DNA of 64,000 nucleotides, taken from contig SHAK01000009.1 in assembly GCA_004213515.1 (NCBI GenBank), positions 16,231 to 80,230 on the forward strand. Direction: 5' to 3'. Below are positions 27,050 through 34,920 of the stretch, one piece after another; within the stretch, counting starts at the first letter, position 1; every line of letters begins with the position of its first letter. A program made the translations under genes and the position numbers. The DNA is from Limisphaerales bacterium (GTDB lineage Bacteria > Verrucomicrobiota > Verrucomicrobiia > Limisphaerales > UBA1096). The notes under the pieces are model-generated. The model did not search any database, was not told the DNA's origin, and worked only from the letters and a program-made list of their open reading frames with translations.

Positions 27050-29728
27050 TTATAACATAGTAATAACTCTATTTAGTGCCTCATCAATTTTTGATGCATC
27101 CTTCCCCCCACCACGTGCTTGACTTGAATTACCACCACCTTTACCTCCTACAATAGGAGCAATTGTTTGGATAATTTTCCCAGCCTGAATACGGTCTGTT
27201 AAACTATCAGAAACATTTGCTATTAAAACCACGCGACTTCCTTCACCGGCCGCTAGTGCTATTACACCGACAAATTCTGTTTTTAATGCATCTACGATTG
27301 ACTGCATCTGATCACTTTCCGAAAAATTGAGATTTGCAGTAATTATATTAACCCCATTGATTTCCTGAATCTTATTCAATAATGCCTTTGCCTGACTCGC
27401 TGCTTGGCTTTGATGTAAAGATTTTAATTGTTTCTCAAGCTTCTTTGTTTGCTCCAAAGAACTGGTTATTTTTTTCTCAATTTCCCTAACAGGAGTATTT
27501 AATTGATCAGCTAAAACTTGAAGCCGTTCTGCATCCTTTCGAGCTTGATTAGAAGCCACCATTCCTGCAATTGCTTCAATACGACGAACCCCAGAAGCAA
27601 CAGCTGATTCTGATTGGATCCTAAACAAACCCAACTCACCAGTAGATCTTGTGTGGGTTCCTCCACACAATTCCATTGAATAACCATCTAAAGTATTAGG
27701 CTTACCCCCAATTTGAACAATTCGAACTTTATCACCATACTTATCTCCAAAAAACTGTAATATATCAGCTCTACCAGCAATTTCGGTATGACTTGCCTCA
27801 ACCCAGCTAACGCTGGAATTCTCCAAAATCCGCTCATTTACAAGCTGTTCAATGTCACGTAATTGTTTTGAAGTTAGTGGCTTGCTATTGAAATCAAATG
27901 TCAGTTTGTCTGGCCCTACATAGGAGCCCTTTTGAGAAGAATCAGGTGATGTTACCTCATGTAATGCCCAATGAAAAAGATGAGTAACTGTATGGTGCCG
28001 CTGAATAGCTGCCCTTCGATTCATATCAACTCTTAATTCCACTTCAGATCCTTCCGAAGGAATGATTGCTCCTTTAATCAAATGAAGAAAAGCATCTCCG
28101 ACTTTTTGGGTATCGGTCACCATTAGTCTTTGGTCGTTAAATACTAGAAGCCCTGTATCTCCCAATTGCCCACCCATTTCTGCATAAAAAGGCGACCTAT
28201 CTAAAACAACTGCTGTTTGCTTTTCATTTTTAAGAACTTCAACAACTTTAGATTTAGTAGAATAAAAATCGAAACCGACAAATTCAGTTCTTGCTTCAGT
28301 TACCAAACTATTAACACTAATAATTTCTTTCTTTTGAGAAGAACGTGCACGATCACGTTGCTCAGCCATCAATTTCTCAAATCCTTGAACATCTATCAAT
28401 AAACCCGCCTCACGTGCCATTAACTGAGTTAAGTCTAATGGAAAACCATAAGTATCATATAATTTGAATGCAAAATCTCCTGTGAACTTTTCATTATCAA
28501 CTAGCTTGTTCGCCTCTTCCTTAAAAAGTTCAATGCCTCGGTCAAGAGTCTTATTAAACGATTGCTCTTCATTACGAATAATTTCTTCCACCAGAGTTCT
28601 CCTTTGAGCGAGTTCAGGAAAAAAACCTCCCATAGACTCAACAACAACATTAACTAATTTGTAAAAGAAAGGCTCCGTGAATCCGAGAGTCCTTCCATAC
28701 CGAACAGCTCGCCTAAGAATGCGTCGAAGCACATAATTTCTGTCAGTGTTTCCAGGTTGGATTCCATCCGCAATGGAAAAACTAAGTGTTCTTATGTGAT
28801 CGCCTATAACTCTGAATGCAACATCAATTTTTTGCTGATCATTAGGCTCTATACTGGGTAATGTTGATTTATATTTCTTGCCACTCTGCTTTTCAAGTTC
28901 TTTAAAAATCGGACTAAAAACATCAGTATCATAATTGGAAACTGTTTTTGTGAAATCAGAAAAATTATTGGTTGTCTGAATGATTGCTGCAACACGTTCA
29001 AATCCCATCCCTGTGTCAACATACTTTGCCGCTAAAGGAGAGAATCCTCCATCTGTGTCAGCGTTATATTGAATAAAAACAAGATTCCAAATTTCTATGC
29101 AATCGGCACTATCAGAGTTAACAAGCCCGCCTTTTGTGTCACCATCCGCAGTAAGGTCAACATGTAACTCGCTACAAGGACCGCACGGACCGGTGTCTCC
29201 CATCATCCAAAAATTATCCTTCTTGTTTCCATATACAATATGGACCTTGGGATCTAAGCCCGCTTTCTCAAAAATAGCCGTCCAATAATCGTAGGCCTCT
29301 TGATCAAACTCACCAGGATCTTCTTTACCCGGCTTGTAAACTGTTGCGTATATTCGTTCCTTTGGAAATTTCCATACATCAGTAATAAGCTCCCAAGACC
29401 ATTCAATTGCTTCCTTTTTAAAATAATCTCCAAAAGACCAGTTACCTAACATCTCAAAAAATGTGTGATGATACGTATCCATCCCAACATCCTCTAAATC
29501 ATTATGTTTTCCCCCTGCTCTTATACATTTTTGAGAATCAGCCGCACGGCTTGGTGAATATGGGCAATTTTGCTCTCCAAGAAATATGGGAACAAATTGA
29601 TTCATACCTGCATTAGTGAATAAAAGATTGGGAGCATCTGGCATCAAACTGGCAGAAGACACTATCGTGTGCTGTTTAGCTTCAAAAAAATCAAGGAATG
29701 ATTGTCGAATCTCAGAACTAGTCATCAT
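27050..29728 (-). CDS. alaS: Alanyl-tRNA synthetase
   Basis: An 892-residue class II synthetase. The catalytic domain opens with SEIRQSFLDFFEAKQHT and LLFTNAGMNQFVPIFLG. The editing domain has HHTVTH and the zinc-type CGGTHTRSTGELG. The C-terminal C-Ala domain ends GGKGGGNSSQARGGGKD. It charges tRNA-Ala and edits Ser or Gly mischarges. Full-length and intact. The start ATG 29728 (or 29725) lies behind an AAGG site; the gene is divergent from the Bat operon. Confidence 0.98.
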   Translation of the reverse strand: MMTSSEIRQSFLDFFEAKQHTIVSSASLMPDAPNLLFTNAGMNQFVPIFLGEQNCPYSPSRAADSQKCIRAGGKHNDLEDVGMDTYHHTFFEMLGNWSFGDYFKKEAIEWSWELITDVWKFPKERIYATVYKPGKEDPGEFDQEAYDYWTAIFEKAGLDPKVHIVYGNKKDNFWMMGDTGPCGPCSELHVDLTADGDTKGGLVNSDSADCIEIWNLVFIQYNADTDGGFSPLAAKYVDTGMGFERVAAIIQTTNNFSDFTKTVSNYDTDVFSPIFKELEKQSGKKYKSTLPSIEPNDQQKIDVAFRVIGDHIRTLSFSIADGIQPGNTDRNYVLRRILRRAVRYGRTLGFTEPFFYKLVNVVVESMGGFFPELAQRRTLVEEIIRNEEQSFNKTLDRGIELFKEEANKLVDNEKFTGDFAFKLYDTYGFPLDLTQLMAREAGLLIDVQGFEKLMAEQRDRARSSQKKEIISVNSLVTEARTEFVGFDFYSTKSKVVEVLKNEKQTAVVLDRSPFYAEMGGQLGDTGLLVFNDQRLMVTDTQKVGDAFLHLIKGAIIPSEGSEVELRVDMNRRAAIQRHHTVTHLFHWALHEVTSPDSSQKGSYVGPDKLTFDFNSKPLTSKQLRDIEQLVNERILENSSVSWVEASHTEIAGRADILQFFGDKYGDKVRIVQIGGKPNTLDGYSMELCGGTHTRSTGELGLFRIQSESAVASGVRRIEAIAGMVASNQARKDAERLQVLADQLNTPVREIEKKITSSLEQTKKLEKQLKSLHQSQAASQAKALLNKIQEINGVNIITANLNFSESDQMQSIVDALKTEFVGVIALAAGEGSRVVLIANVSDSLTDRIQAGKIIQTIAPIVGGKGGGNSSQARGGGKDASKIDEALNRVITML

Positions 29729-29847
29729 TATAACCTTAAAAGGCGCGAGAAAGAAAAACCACCATTGGCTAAGCCTGCAAGCTAAACCACAACAGAATTG
29801 AACAATTTAGACAATTAAGTCGTAAAAATTTTCGCTTAAATAATCGA

Positions 29848-29881
29848 TTTGATATCATTTTTGCGTGCCCATTTGGTATCA
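29848..29881. promoter_or_regulatory. Paired near-identical decamers in the alaS/Bat divergent region
   Basis: TTTGATATCA (29848-29857) and TTTGGTATCA (29872-29881) lie 24 bp apart in the only intergenic space between divergent alaS and the Bat operon. The first is nearly palindromic. This could be a tandem operator or part of promoter elements; no regulator can be named. Confidence 0.25.
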
Positions 29882-29921
29882 GTTTGGTTAATATTCAACC
29901 CCAAATTGTAAGGGAGGTACA

Positions 29922-31763
29922 GTGCATTTTGAATATTCACAAATTCTTTGGTTAACGTTATTAATAGTAGCCTTACTGGGGTTGTTTTTTAGATGGACAT
30001 GGCTTAAACGCTCAAAACTATTGAATCAGTTCGTCCACTCTAATCTAGTCAAACAGCTCACCCTTGGCTTATCCCCTAATCATCGTTTAACAAAAATAGG
30101 GCTGCTTATGGTAGCAGTAGCCCTACTTTTAACGGCAGTAGCAAGACCTAAGTTTGGATTTGAATGGCAAGAGATGGAGGTGAAGGGCCTAGACATCCTT
30201 ATAGCAGTTGACACTTCCAAAAGCATGCTTGCCAGTGACCAAAGTCCAAACCGAATAGAGAGGGCCAAGCTTGCAGTGCAAGACCTCATGCATTTAGCTA
30301 AAAGCGACCGGCTCGGTCTTATCGCATTCTCTGGCACCGCATTTCTACAATGTCCACTTACTATCGATAGAAACGCTTTTATGCAAAGCGTCAATTCTCT
30401 TAACACAGAAATCATATCTCAAGGAGGAACAGCTATCGGTGAGGCTGTCAATGAGGCCGTGCGAGCATTTAAAAAAGAAGAAGATAACCATAAAGTATTG
30501 GTACTTTTTACCGATGGCGAGGATCACGAGGAAGGTATTGCTGGAGCAATTGAAAAAGCTAAGGAAATCGGATTGAAAGTTTTTACGGTAGGTGTTGGAA
30601 CACCCGAAGGCGAATTGATTCAGATGCGAGATTCGCAAACAGGCAAACTTGATTTTCTTAAAGATGAAAGCGGCAATGTAGTAAAATCTCGACTAAACGA
30701 AAATTTTTTACGTAAGATTTCATCTGATACAGGTGCTTTCTATCTACCAATGCAAGGAGCAGATACCGCCGAACGTTTATATTCCTCAGGCCTTGAAAAA
30801 TTGACACCTGGCCTTGTACAAAATCAAAAGATAAAACGCTTTACGGAGCAATATCGATGGCCTCTAGGAATTGCTATACTTTTACTTCTAATCGAAAGAA
30901 TTCTACCAGAAGTTAAAAGATTAAAACAAAAAAACAGCAACTCAATAAAACAACGTACTGCAGCTATATTGTTATTTTTAAGTATATCGAGCCTAATAAA
31001 TGCTTCATCAAATGAAGCACTGTCTCATATGCAAAATAGGGATTTTTCAAAAGCATTAGAAGTATATGAAGAAATACTTCTCGAAAATGAAAATGACGAC
31101 GCTTCAAAAGCTCGTTTACAATACAATGCGGGAACTGCAGCTTATAACGCAAAGGATTACTTGAAGGCCGAAGAATACTTTAGGAAAGCTCTCAATCAAA
31201 CTGAAGCCCCACTTTCTTTACAGCAGCGAGCATTTTACAATTTAGGAAATTCCAAGTTTCGACTCGGCGAAACGACACAAAATCCAGATGAAAAAATAAA
31301 ACAGTGGACCGAAGCCCTAAAACAATTTCAGGGAGCGCATAACTTAAGCCAACAGTTAGATGAATCTACCGAGGATAAAGATGCTTTATTTAATTCTGAA
31401 TTAGTCAAAAAAAGACTCAAACAGCTCGAACAACAGCAGCAACAACAAGGAAACAAAGACCAACAAGATCAAGAGCAAAAAGAACAGAACTCAGAAGAGA
31501 ACAAAGACCAACAAGACCAAGAACAAAAAAAACAGAACTCAGAAGAGAACAAAGACCAACAAGACCAAGAGCAAAAAAAACAATCCAAACCAAAACAATC
31601 TCAAGACCAACCGGATACTGGACAAATCAAAAAAGATGGAAAAATGACACAAGAACAAGTCGAGAGATTGCTAGACTCATTAAAACAACAAGAAAAGTCT
31701 CTAATATATAGACCATCGGAAAAAAGTAGATCTAAGAAGCGTGGTAAAATTCGCGACTGGTAA
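29922..31763 (+). CDS. Fused VWA (BatA/B-type) and TPR (BatC-type) membrane protein
   Basis: A 613-residue protein starting at GTG 29922 behind a strong AGGGAGGT ribosome site. Two N-terminal membrane helices (about 8-26, 58-75) precede a VWA domain whose MIDAS reads DTSKS (97-101) and GGTAIGEAV. After a third helix near 312-330 comes a second hydrophobic stretch (TAAILLFLSISSLINASS) resembling an internal signal peptide, then TPR repeats (about 365-480) and a Gln/Glu/Lys-rich tail made of a 16-residue repeat. In many bacteria BatB and BatC are separate; here they appear fused. Likely an envelope complex with BatD and BatE downstream, possibly stress related. Confidence 0.9.
   Translation: MHFEYSQILWLTLLIVALLGLFFRWTWLKRSKLLNQFVHSNLVKQLTLGLSPNHRLTKIGLLMVAVALLLTAVARPKFGFEWQEMEVKGLDILIAVDTSKSMLASDQSPNRIERAKLAVQDLMHLAKSDRLGLIAFSGTAFLQCPLTIDRNAFMQSVNSLNTEIISQGGTAIGEAVNEAVRAFKKEEDNHKVLVLFTDGEDHEEGIAGAIEKAKEIGLKVFTVGVGTPEGELIQMRDSQTGKLDFLKDESGNVVKSRLNENFLRKISSDTGAFYLPMQGADTAERLYSSGLEKLTPGLVQNQKIKRFTEQYRWPLGIAILLLLIERILPEVKRLKQKNSNSIKQRTAAILLFLSISSLINASSNEALSHMQNRDFSKALEVYEEILLENENDDASKARLQYNAGTAAYNAKDYLKAEEYFRKALNQTEAPLSLQQRAFYNLGNSKFRLGETTQNPDEKIKQWTEALKQFQGAHNLSQQLDESTEDKDALFNSELVKKRLKQLEQQQQQQGNKDQQDQEQKEQNSEENKDQQDQEQKKQNSEENKDQQDQEQKKQSKPKQSQDQPDTGQIKKDGKMTQEQVERLLDSLKQQEKSLIYRPSEKSRSKKRGKIRDW
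31452..31583 (+). repeat. 48-bp tandem repeat, 2.75 copies, in the VWA-TPR gene
   Basis: Copies at 31452-31499 and 31500-31547 and a partial copy at 31548-31583 encode NKDQQDQEQKxQNSEE. Frame is preserved. Copies differ at a few bases, so the array is recent but not identical. Confidence 0.9.
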
Positions 31764-31764
31764 A

Positions 31765-33510
31765 ATGATTCGTTTGTCCACATTCATCTTAACTCTACTA
31801 ATTGCAAATAGTGCATATGCGCAACGAGCAGTAGCAACTTTGGACCGCTCAACTGTGGCAGTTGGAGAAGGGGTCGGCTTCAGCATTGCGTGTGAAAATT
31901 TTCAACCATCAAGACTTCCTAGTTTACCGTCAATTTCTGGATTGCAAATTTCTAATTCTGGTTCTGGCCGTAGTTTTCAGCTCGGAGGGGGACAACAGAT
32001 TAGCACTCTAACTTATAATTTTCTTTTAACAGCGAATAAAATTGGAACATTTGTTATCCCCGGAATATCGATTAGATCAAACTCTGGAGTATTCAAAACA
32101 CAATCACTAAAACTCCGGGTTGTAGCTTCCGACTCATCTGATAATAAAAGTCAAATATCTGATTACGCATTTATACGCCTCATACCAATTAAAGATGAAG
32201 CATATGTTGGAGAATCAATTCCGATCGAAATTCAACTATTTCTACAAAATGGACAATTCAATATGCCAGAACTTTCAGCTGAAGGATTTAACTTAACAGA
32301 ATATCCAGAACCTCGTTCTTCTAGAGCTCAAAAAGGCAACACTATCTATCAAGTTCGAACCTTCCAAACTGCTGCAACTCCAGTAAAATCCGGAAATCTT
32401 AAAATTGGACCTGTTAAAATGGATGTGGTTTTGAAAATCAGACAAAACCAACGTCGAAGAAGTCCTTTTAGCGATCCATTTGATGGGCTTTTGACAAGAT
32501 ATCAAGATGTTCCAGTAAAGATTGAAGCCAAGGCACAAAACATCACAGTTAAACCACTTCCTACTAATGGTCGACCTGATAATTTTAATGGTGCTGTTGG
32601 CCAATTTTCTATAACAGCAAAGGCTTCTCCTCTTGAAGTTAATGTTGGCGATCCTGTCACGATCAATATCGAAATGTCCGGACAAGGCACTATAGAGTCA
32701 CTTAGTCTCCCCAACCTAGAATGGCGCGGATTTAAGAGCTACGAACCATCTGTTTTATCCAAAAAAACTGATCCTCTTGGTATAAACGGCATCAAAGTAT
32801 TCGAACAAGTAATCATTCCTGAGAAAGAAACAATCAAAGAAGTACCAAGAATTGAAATAGCATACTTCGACCCAAAAGCAGAAAGTTATAAAATATTATC
32901 TCAAGGACCATTTGCTTTAAAAGTAAAGCCAAGTACAAAATCTAATTTAATCTCAACCACTTCATTACCAGAAAATGACTCATCTGATTTAGAAGATGAA
33001 AAACTGAAACAATCTGAAATCATTTGGATTAAGTATGAAATTGGTCCCCTTGGTCAGGCAACTCCATTTGTAACGCATCCTACTTTTTGGTTATTACAGT
33101 CAATACCATTATTATTCTTTGTAGGAAGCCTTATTTGGCGTCGCAAAAAGAATGCATTAGCTGATAACCCAAAGTTGCGCCGCCAAATGCAGGTCGAAAG
33201 AAACACTAGGCAAAGTATAAAAAAATTAATTAATTTAGCTGAAAAAAACAAAACATTAGAATTTCACAAAGAGCTGGCAGTAGTTCTTCGAGAACAGATT
33301 GGACTGAAACTTGATATTCCTGCAGAGGGAATCACTGGCGACTCTATTAACGAGTCAATTGCAAAAAGTAATATTAAACCCAAAGCACTCGACAAATTAT
33401 ACATGCTTTTTAATAACTGTGATGCAGCAAGTTATGCGGCCTCTCATTCAACCGCAGACCTGCGTAAATGCCTGATTGATTTGAAAGAAGTTATTGACGA
33501 ACTAAAATGA
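31765..33510 (+). CDS. batD: BatD family protein
   Basis: About 581 residues from ATG 31765, one base after the preceding stop (TAA-A-ATG); the signal peptide MIRLSTFILTLLIANSAYAQ starts there. A GTG at 31741 would put eight extra residues before it and overlap the fusion gene. BatD-type beta domains follow: TLDRSTVAVGEGVGFSI, YAFIRLIPIKDEAYVGESIPIEIQLF, and a late PLEVNVGDPVTINIEMSGQGTIES. One membrane helix near residue 450 (FWLLQSIPLLFFVGSLIW) is followed by a cytoplasmic helical tail. Its role is presumed to be the periplasmic partner of the VWA proteins. Confidence 0.92.
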   Translation: MIRLSTFILTLLIANSAYAQRAVATLDRSTVAVGEGVGFSIACENFQPSRLPSLPSISGLQISNSGSGRSFQLGGGQQISTLTYNFLLTANKIGTFVIPGISIRSNSGVFKTQSLKLRVVASDSSDNKSQISDYAFIRLIPIKDEAYVGESIPIEIQLFLQNGQFNMPELSAEGFNLTEYPEPRSSRAQKGNTIYQVRTFQTAATPVKSGNLKIGPVKMDVVLKIRQNQRRRSPFSDPFDGLLTRYQDVPVKIEAKAQNITVKPLPTNGRPDNFNGAVGQFSITAKASPLEVNVGDPVTINIEMSGQGTIESLSLPNLEWRGFKSYEPSVLSKKTDPLGINGIKVFEQVIIPEKETIKEVPRIEIAYFDPKAESYKILSQGPFALKVKPSTKSNLISTTSLPENDSSDLEDEKLKQSEIIWIKYEIGPLGQATPFVTHPTFWLLQSIPLLFFVGSLIWRRKKNALADNPKLRRQMQVERNTRQSIKKLINLAEKNKTLEFHKELAVVLREQIGLKLDIPAEGITGDSINESIAKSNIKPKALDKLYMLFNNCDAASYAASHSTADLRKCLIDLKEVIDELK

Positions 33511-34256
33511 ATCTACTCCTAAAAAGTATGATTAACTATGCTTTGATAGTACTAATTTTTTCCTTATCAGAAACTACTGCACTTCATGCAAATTCAATAA
33601 AATTTAAAAATGCTAATGAACTTTTTGATAGCAAAAATTACACTGAGGCTATTCAGAACTATAATGATCTGAGCACCAATGGTGTTTCAGTCAATCTACT
33701 GTTTAATCTTGGAAACTCTTATTATAAAGCTGGAGAAGTTGGCAAAGCATTATCTAGTTATCAAAAAGCGTTAAAGCTAGCGCCTCGAAATCCAGATTTA
33801 ATTAAAAATTTTAACTTCGTTCAAAAACAAGTCCCGACACCACCAATACCAATTACATTAAGTCAAAAATTAATTAGGAAACTTTCCATTGATGAATGGA
33901 TATTCATCACGGCTTTTTTAAGCTCACTATTTTTTATACTAATGGGAATTAAACAGTTTTATCCCAGCCACATAAAAAACAGATTTTGGATGAAAATTTC
34001 TGGAGCAATTGCATTTATTTTTCTTCTGTTTTCTTTGTATTCATTGAGTGATTACTATGATGATAAACGAGCATTTGTTACTAAAGATATAGTTGTTCAT
34101 ACTGGCCCAGTTGAACAGTCACCTGAATCATTTATGGCAAAAGACGGAATGGAGCTATTCGTCCTTGGTCATAACGGGAATTTTATAAATGTAAAATCAA
34201 GTTTTGGAACGGTTGGATGGATTGATACTGACGCAGTCGCATTCATCCTTCCTTAA
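33507..34256 (+). CDS. BatE-like TPR and SH3-type protein
   Basis: A 249-residue protein whose ATG overlaps the BatD stop by four bases (ATGA), so it is coupled. It has a signal peptide or helix (about 8-28), TPR motifs (ANELFDSKNYTEAIQNYNDL, LGNSYYKAGEVGKALSSYQK), two membrane helices near 130-180, and a C-terminal bacterial SH3-like domain (GPVEQSPESFMAKDG, FGTVGWIDTDAV). This is the domain order of BatE proteins. Last gene of the Bat unit; MoxR and DUF58 genes, usually present upstream, are absent here. Confidence 0.88.
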   Translation: MNLLLKSMINYALIVLIFSLSETTALHANSIKFKNANELFDSKNYTEAIQNYNDLSTNGVSVNLLFNLGNSYYKAGEVGKALSSYQKALKLAPRNPDLIKNFNFVQKQVPTPPIPITLSQKLIRKLSIDEWIFITAFLSSLFFILMGIKQFYPSHIKNRFWMKISGAIAFIFLLFSLYSLSDYYDDKRAFVTKDIVVHTGPVEQSPESFMAKDGMELFVLGHNGNFINVKSSFGTVGWIDTDAVAFILP

Positions 34257-34306
34257 ACACGAAAAATATAGATTATAGAAAATTAAACTAATTTAAATTA
34301 TCTATA

Positions 34307-34918
34307 TCACCTATCTTTTTTCTTTAAGTCAGCTCTCGCAGAATCAAGTTCACTTTGACTCAATAGTCCATCTTGATTGACGTCACTTTTGATAAATACT
34401 TTTAAACGCGCTTTTTCTCTAGGTTCCTCTCGCATATCTCGATTACGCCCACCACTTCTACTTGGTGGCCTGGTAATGTATTTCATCAACCAGTCCATAG
34501 TCTTGAACTTTCCAGATTCAACCTCTTTGGCAATTGCTGCTCTTTCGATAGTATTCAAACGACCGTCTTTATTGAGATCATATTCATTATTAATTTCTTT
34601 GAAACGACGATCCACCCATTGACGCGCTTGGCTAAATTCTTGCTCGTTTAATTTATTATCTTCGTCCATATCAAATTTAGCAATAATCGGATCAGGATAG
34701 CGAAACTGCCTCCGTTCAGGTCGACGACGTTCAGTTCTTTTCGGATTTAATTTATCATAACGAATTTTTTCACGTTCGATAGAGTCTAAACGTCCATCCT
34801 TGTTGGCATCATACTTTACCAAGAGCTGCTGTTGAAAATCAGACCTCTCCGAAGCCAAACCATATGGCTCAAAAACTGCACCGATGCATATTAAAATAAT
34901 TACTTTTATCGCATTCAT
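34307..34918 (-). CDS. Secreted EF-hand protein (four Ca-binding loops)
   Basis: A 203-residue protein with signal peptide (about 1-22) and four EF-hand-like loops: DANKDGRLDSIE, DMDEDNKLNEQE, DLNKDGRLNTIE and DVNQDGLLSQSE. All have the D-x-[DN]-x-[DN]-G pattern except the second, where Gly is replaced by Lys. Calcium-binding proteins of this type are common in Planctomycetes and Verrucomicrobiota. It lies two bases after the CotH gene stop, in the same unit. Confidence 0.9.
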   Translation of the reverse strand: MNAIKVIILICIGAVFEPYGLASERSDFQQQLLVKYDANKDGRLDSIEREKIRYDKLNPKRTERRRPERRQFRYPDPIIAKFDMDEDNKLNEQEFSQARQWVDRRFKEINNEYDLNKDGRLNTIERAAIAKEVESGKFKTMDWLMKYITRPPSRSGGRNRDMREEPREKARLKVFIKSDVNQDGLLSQSELDSARADLKKKDR

Positions 34919-34920
34919 TG

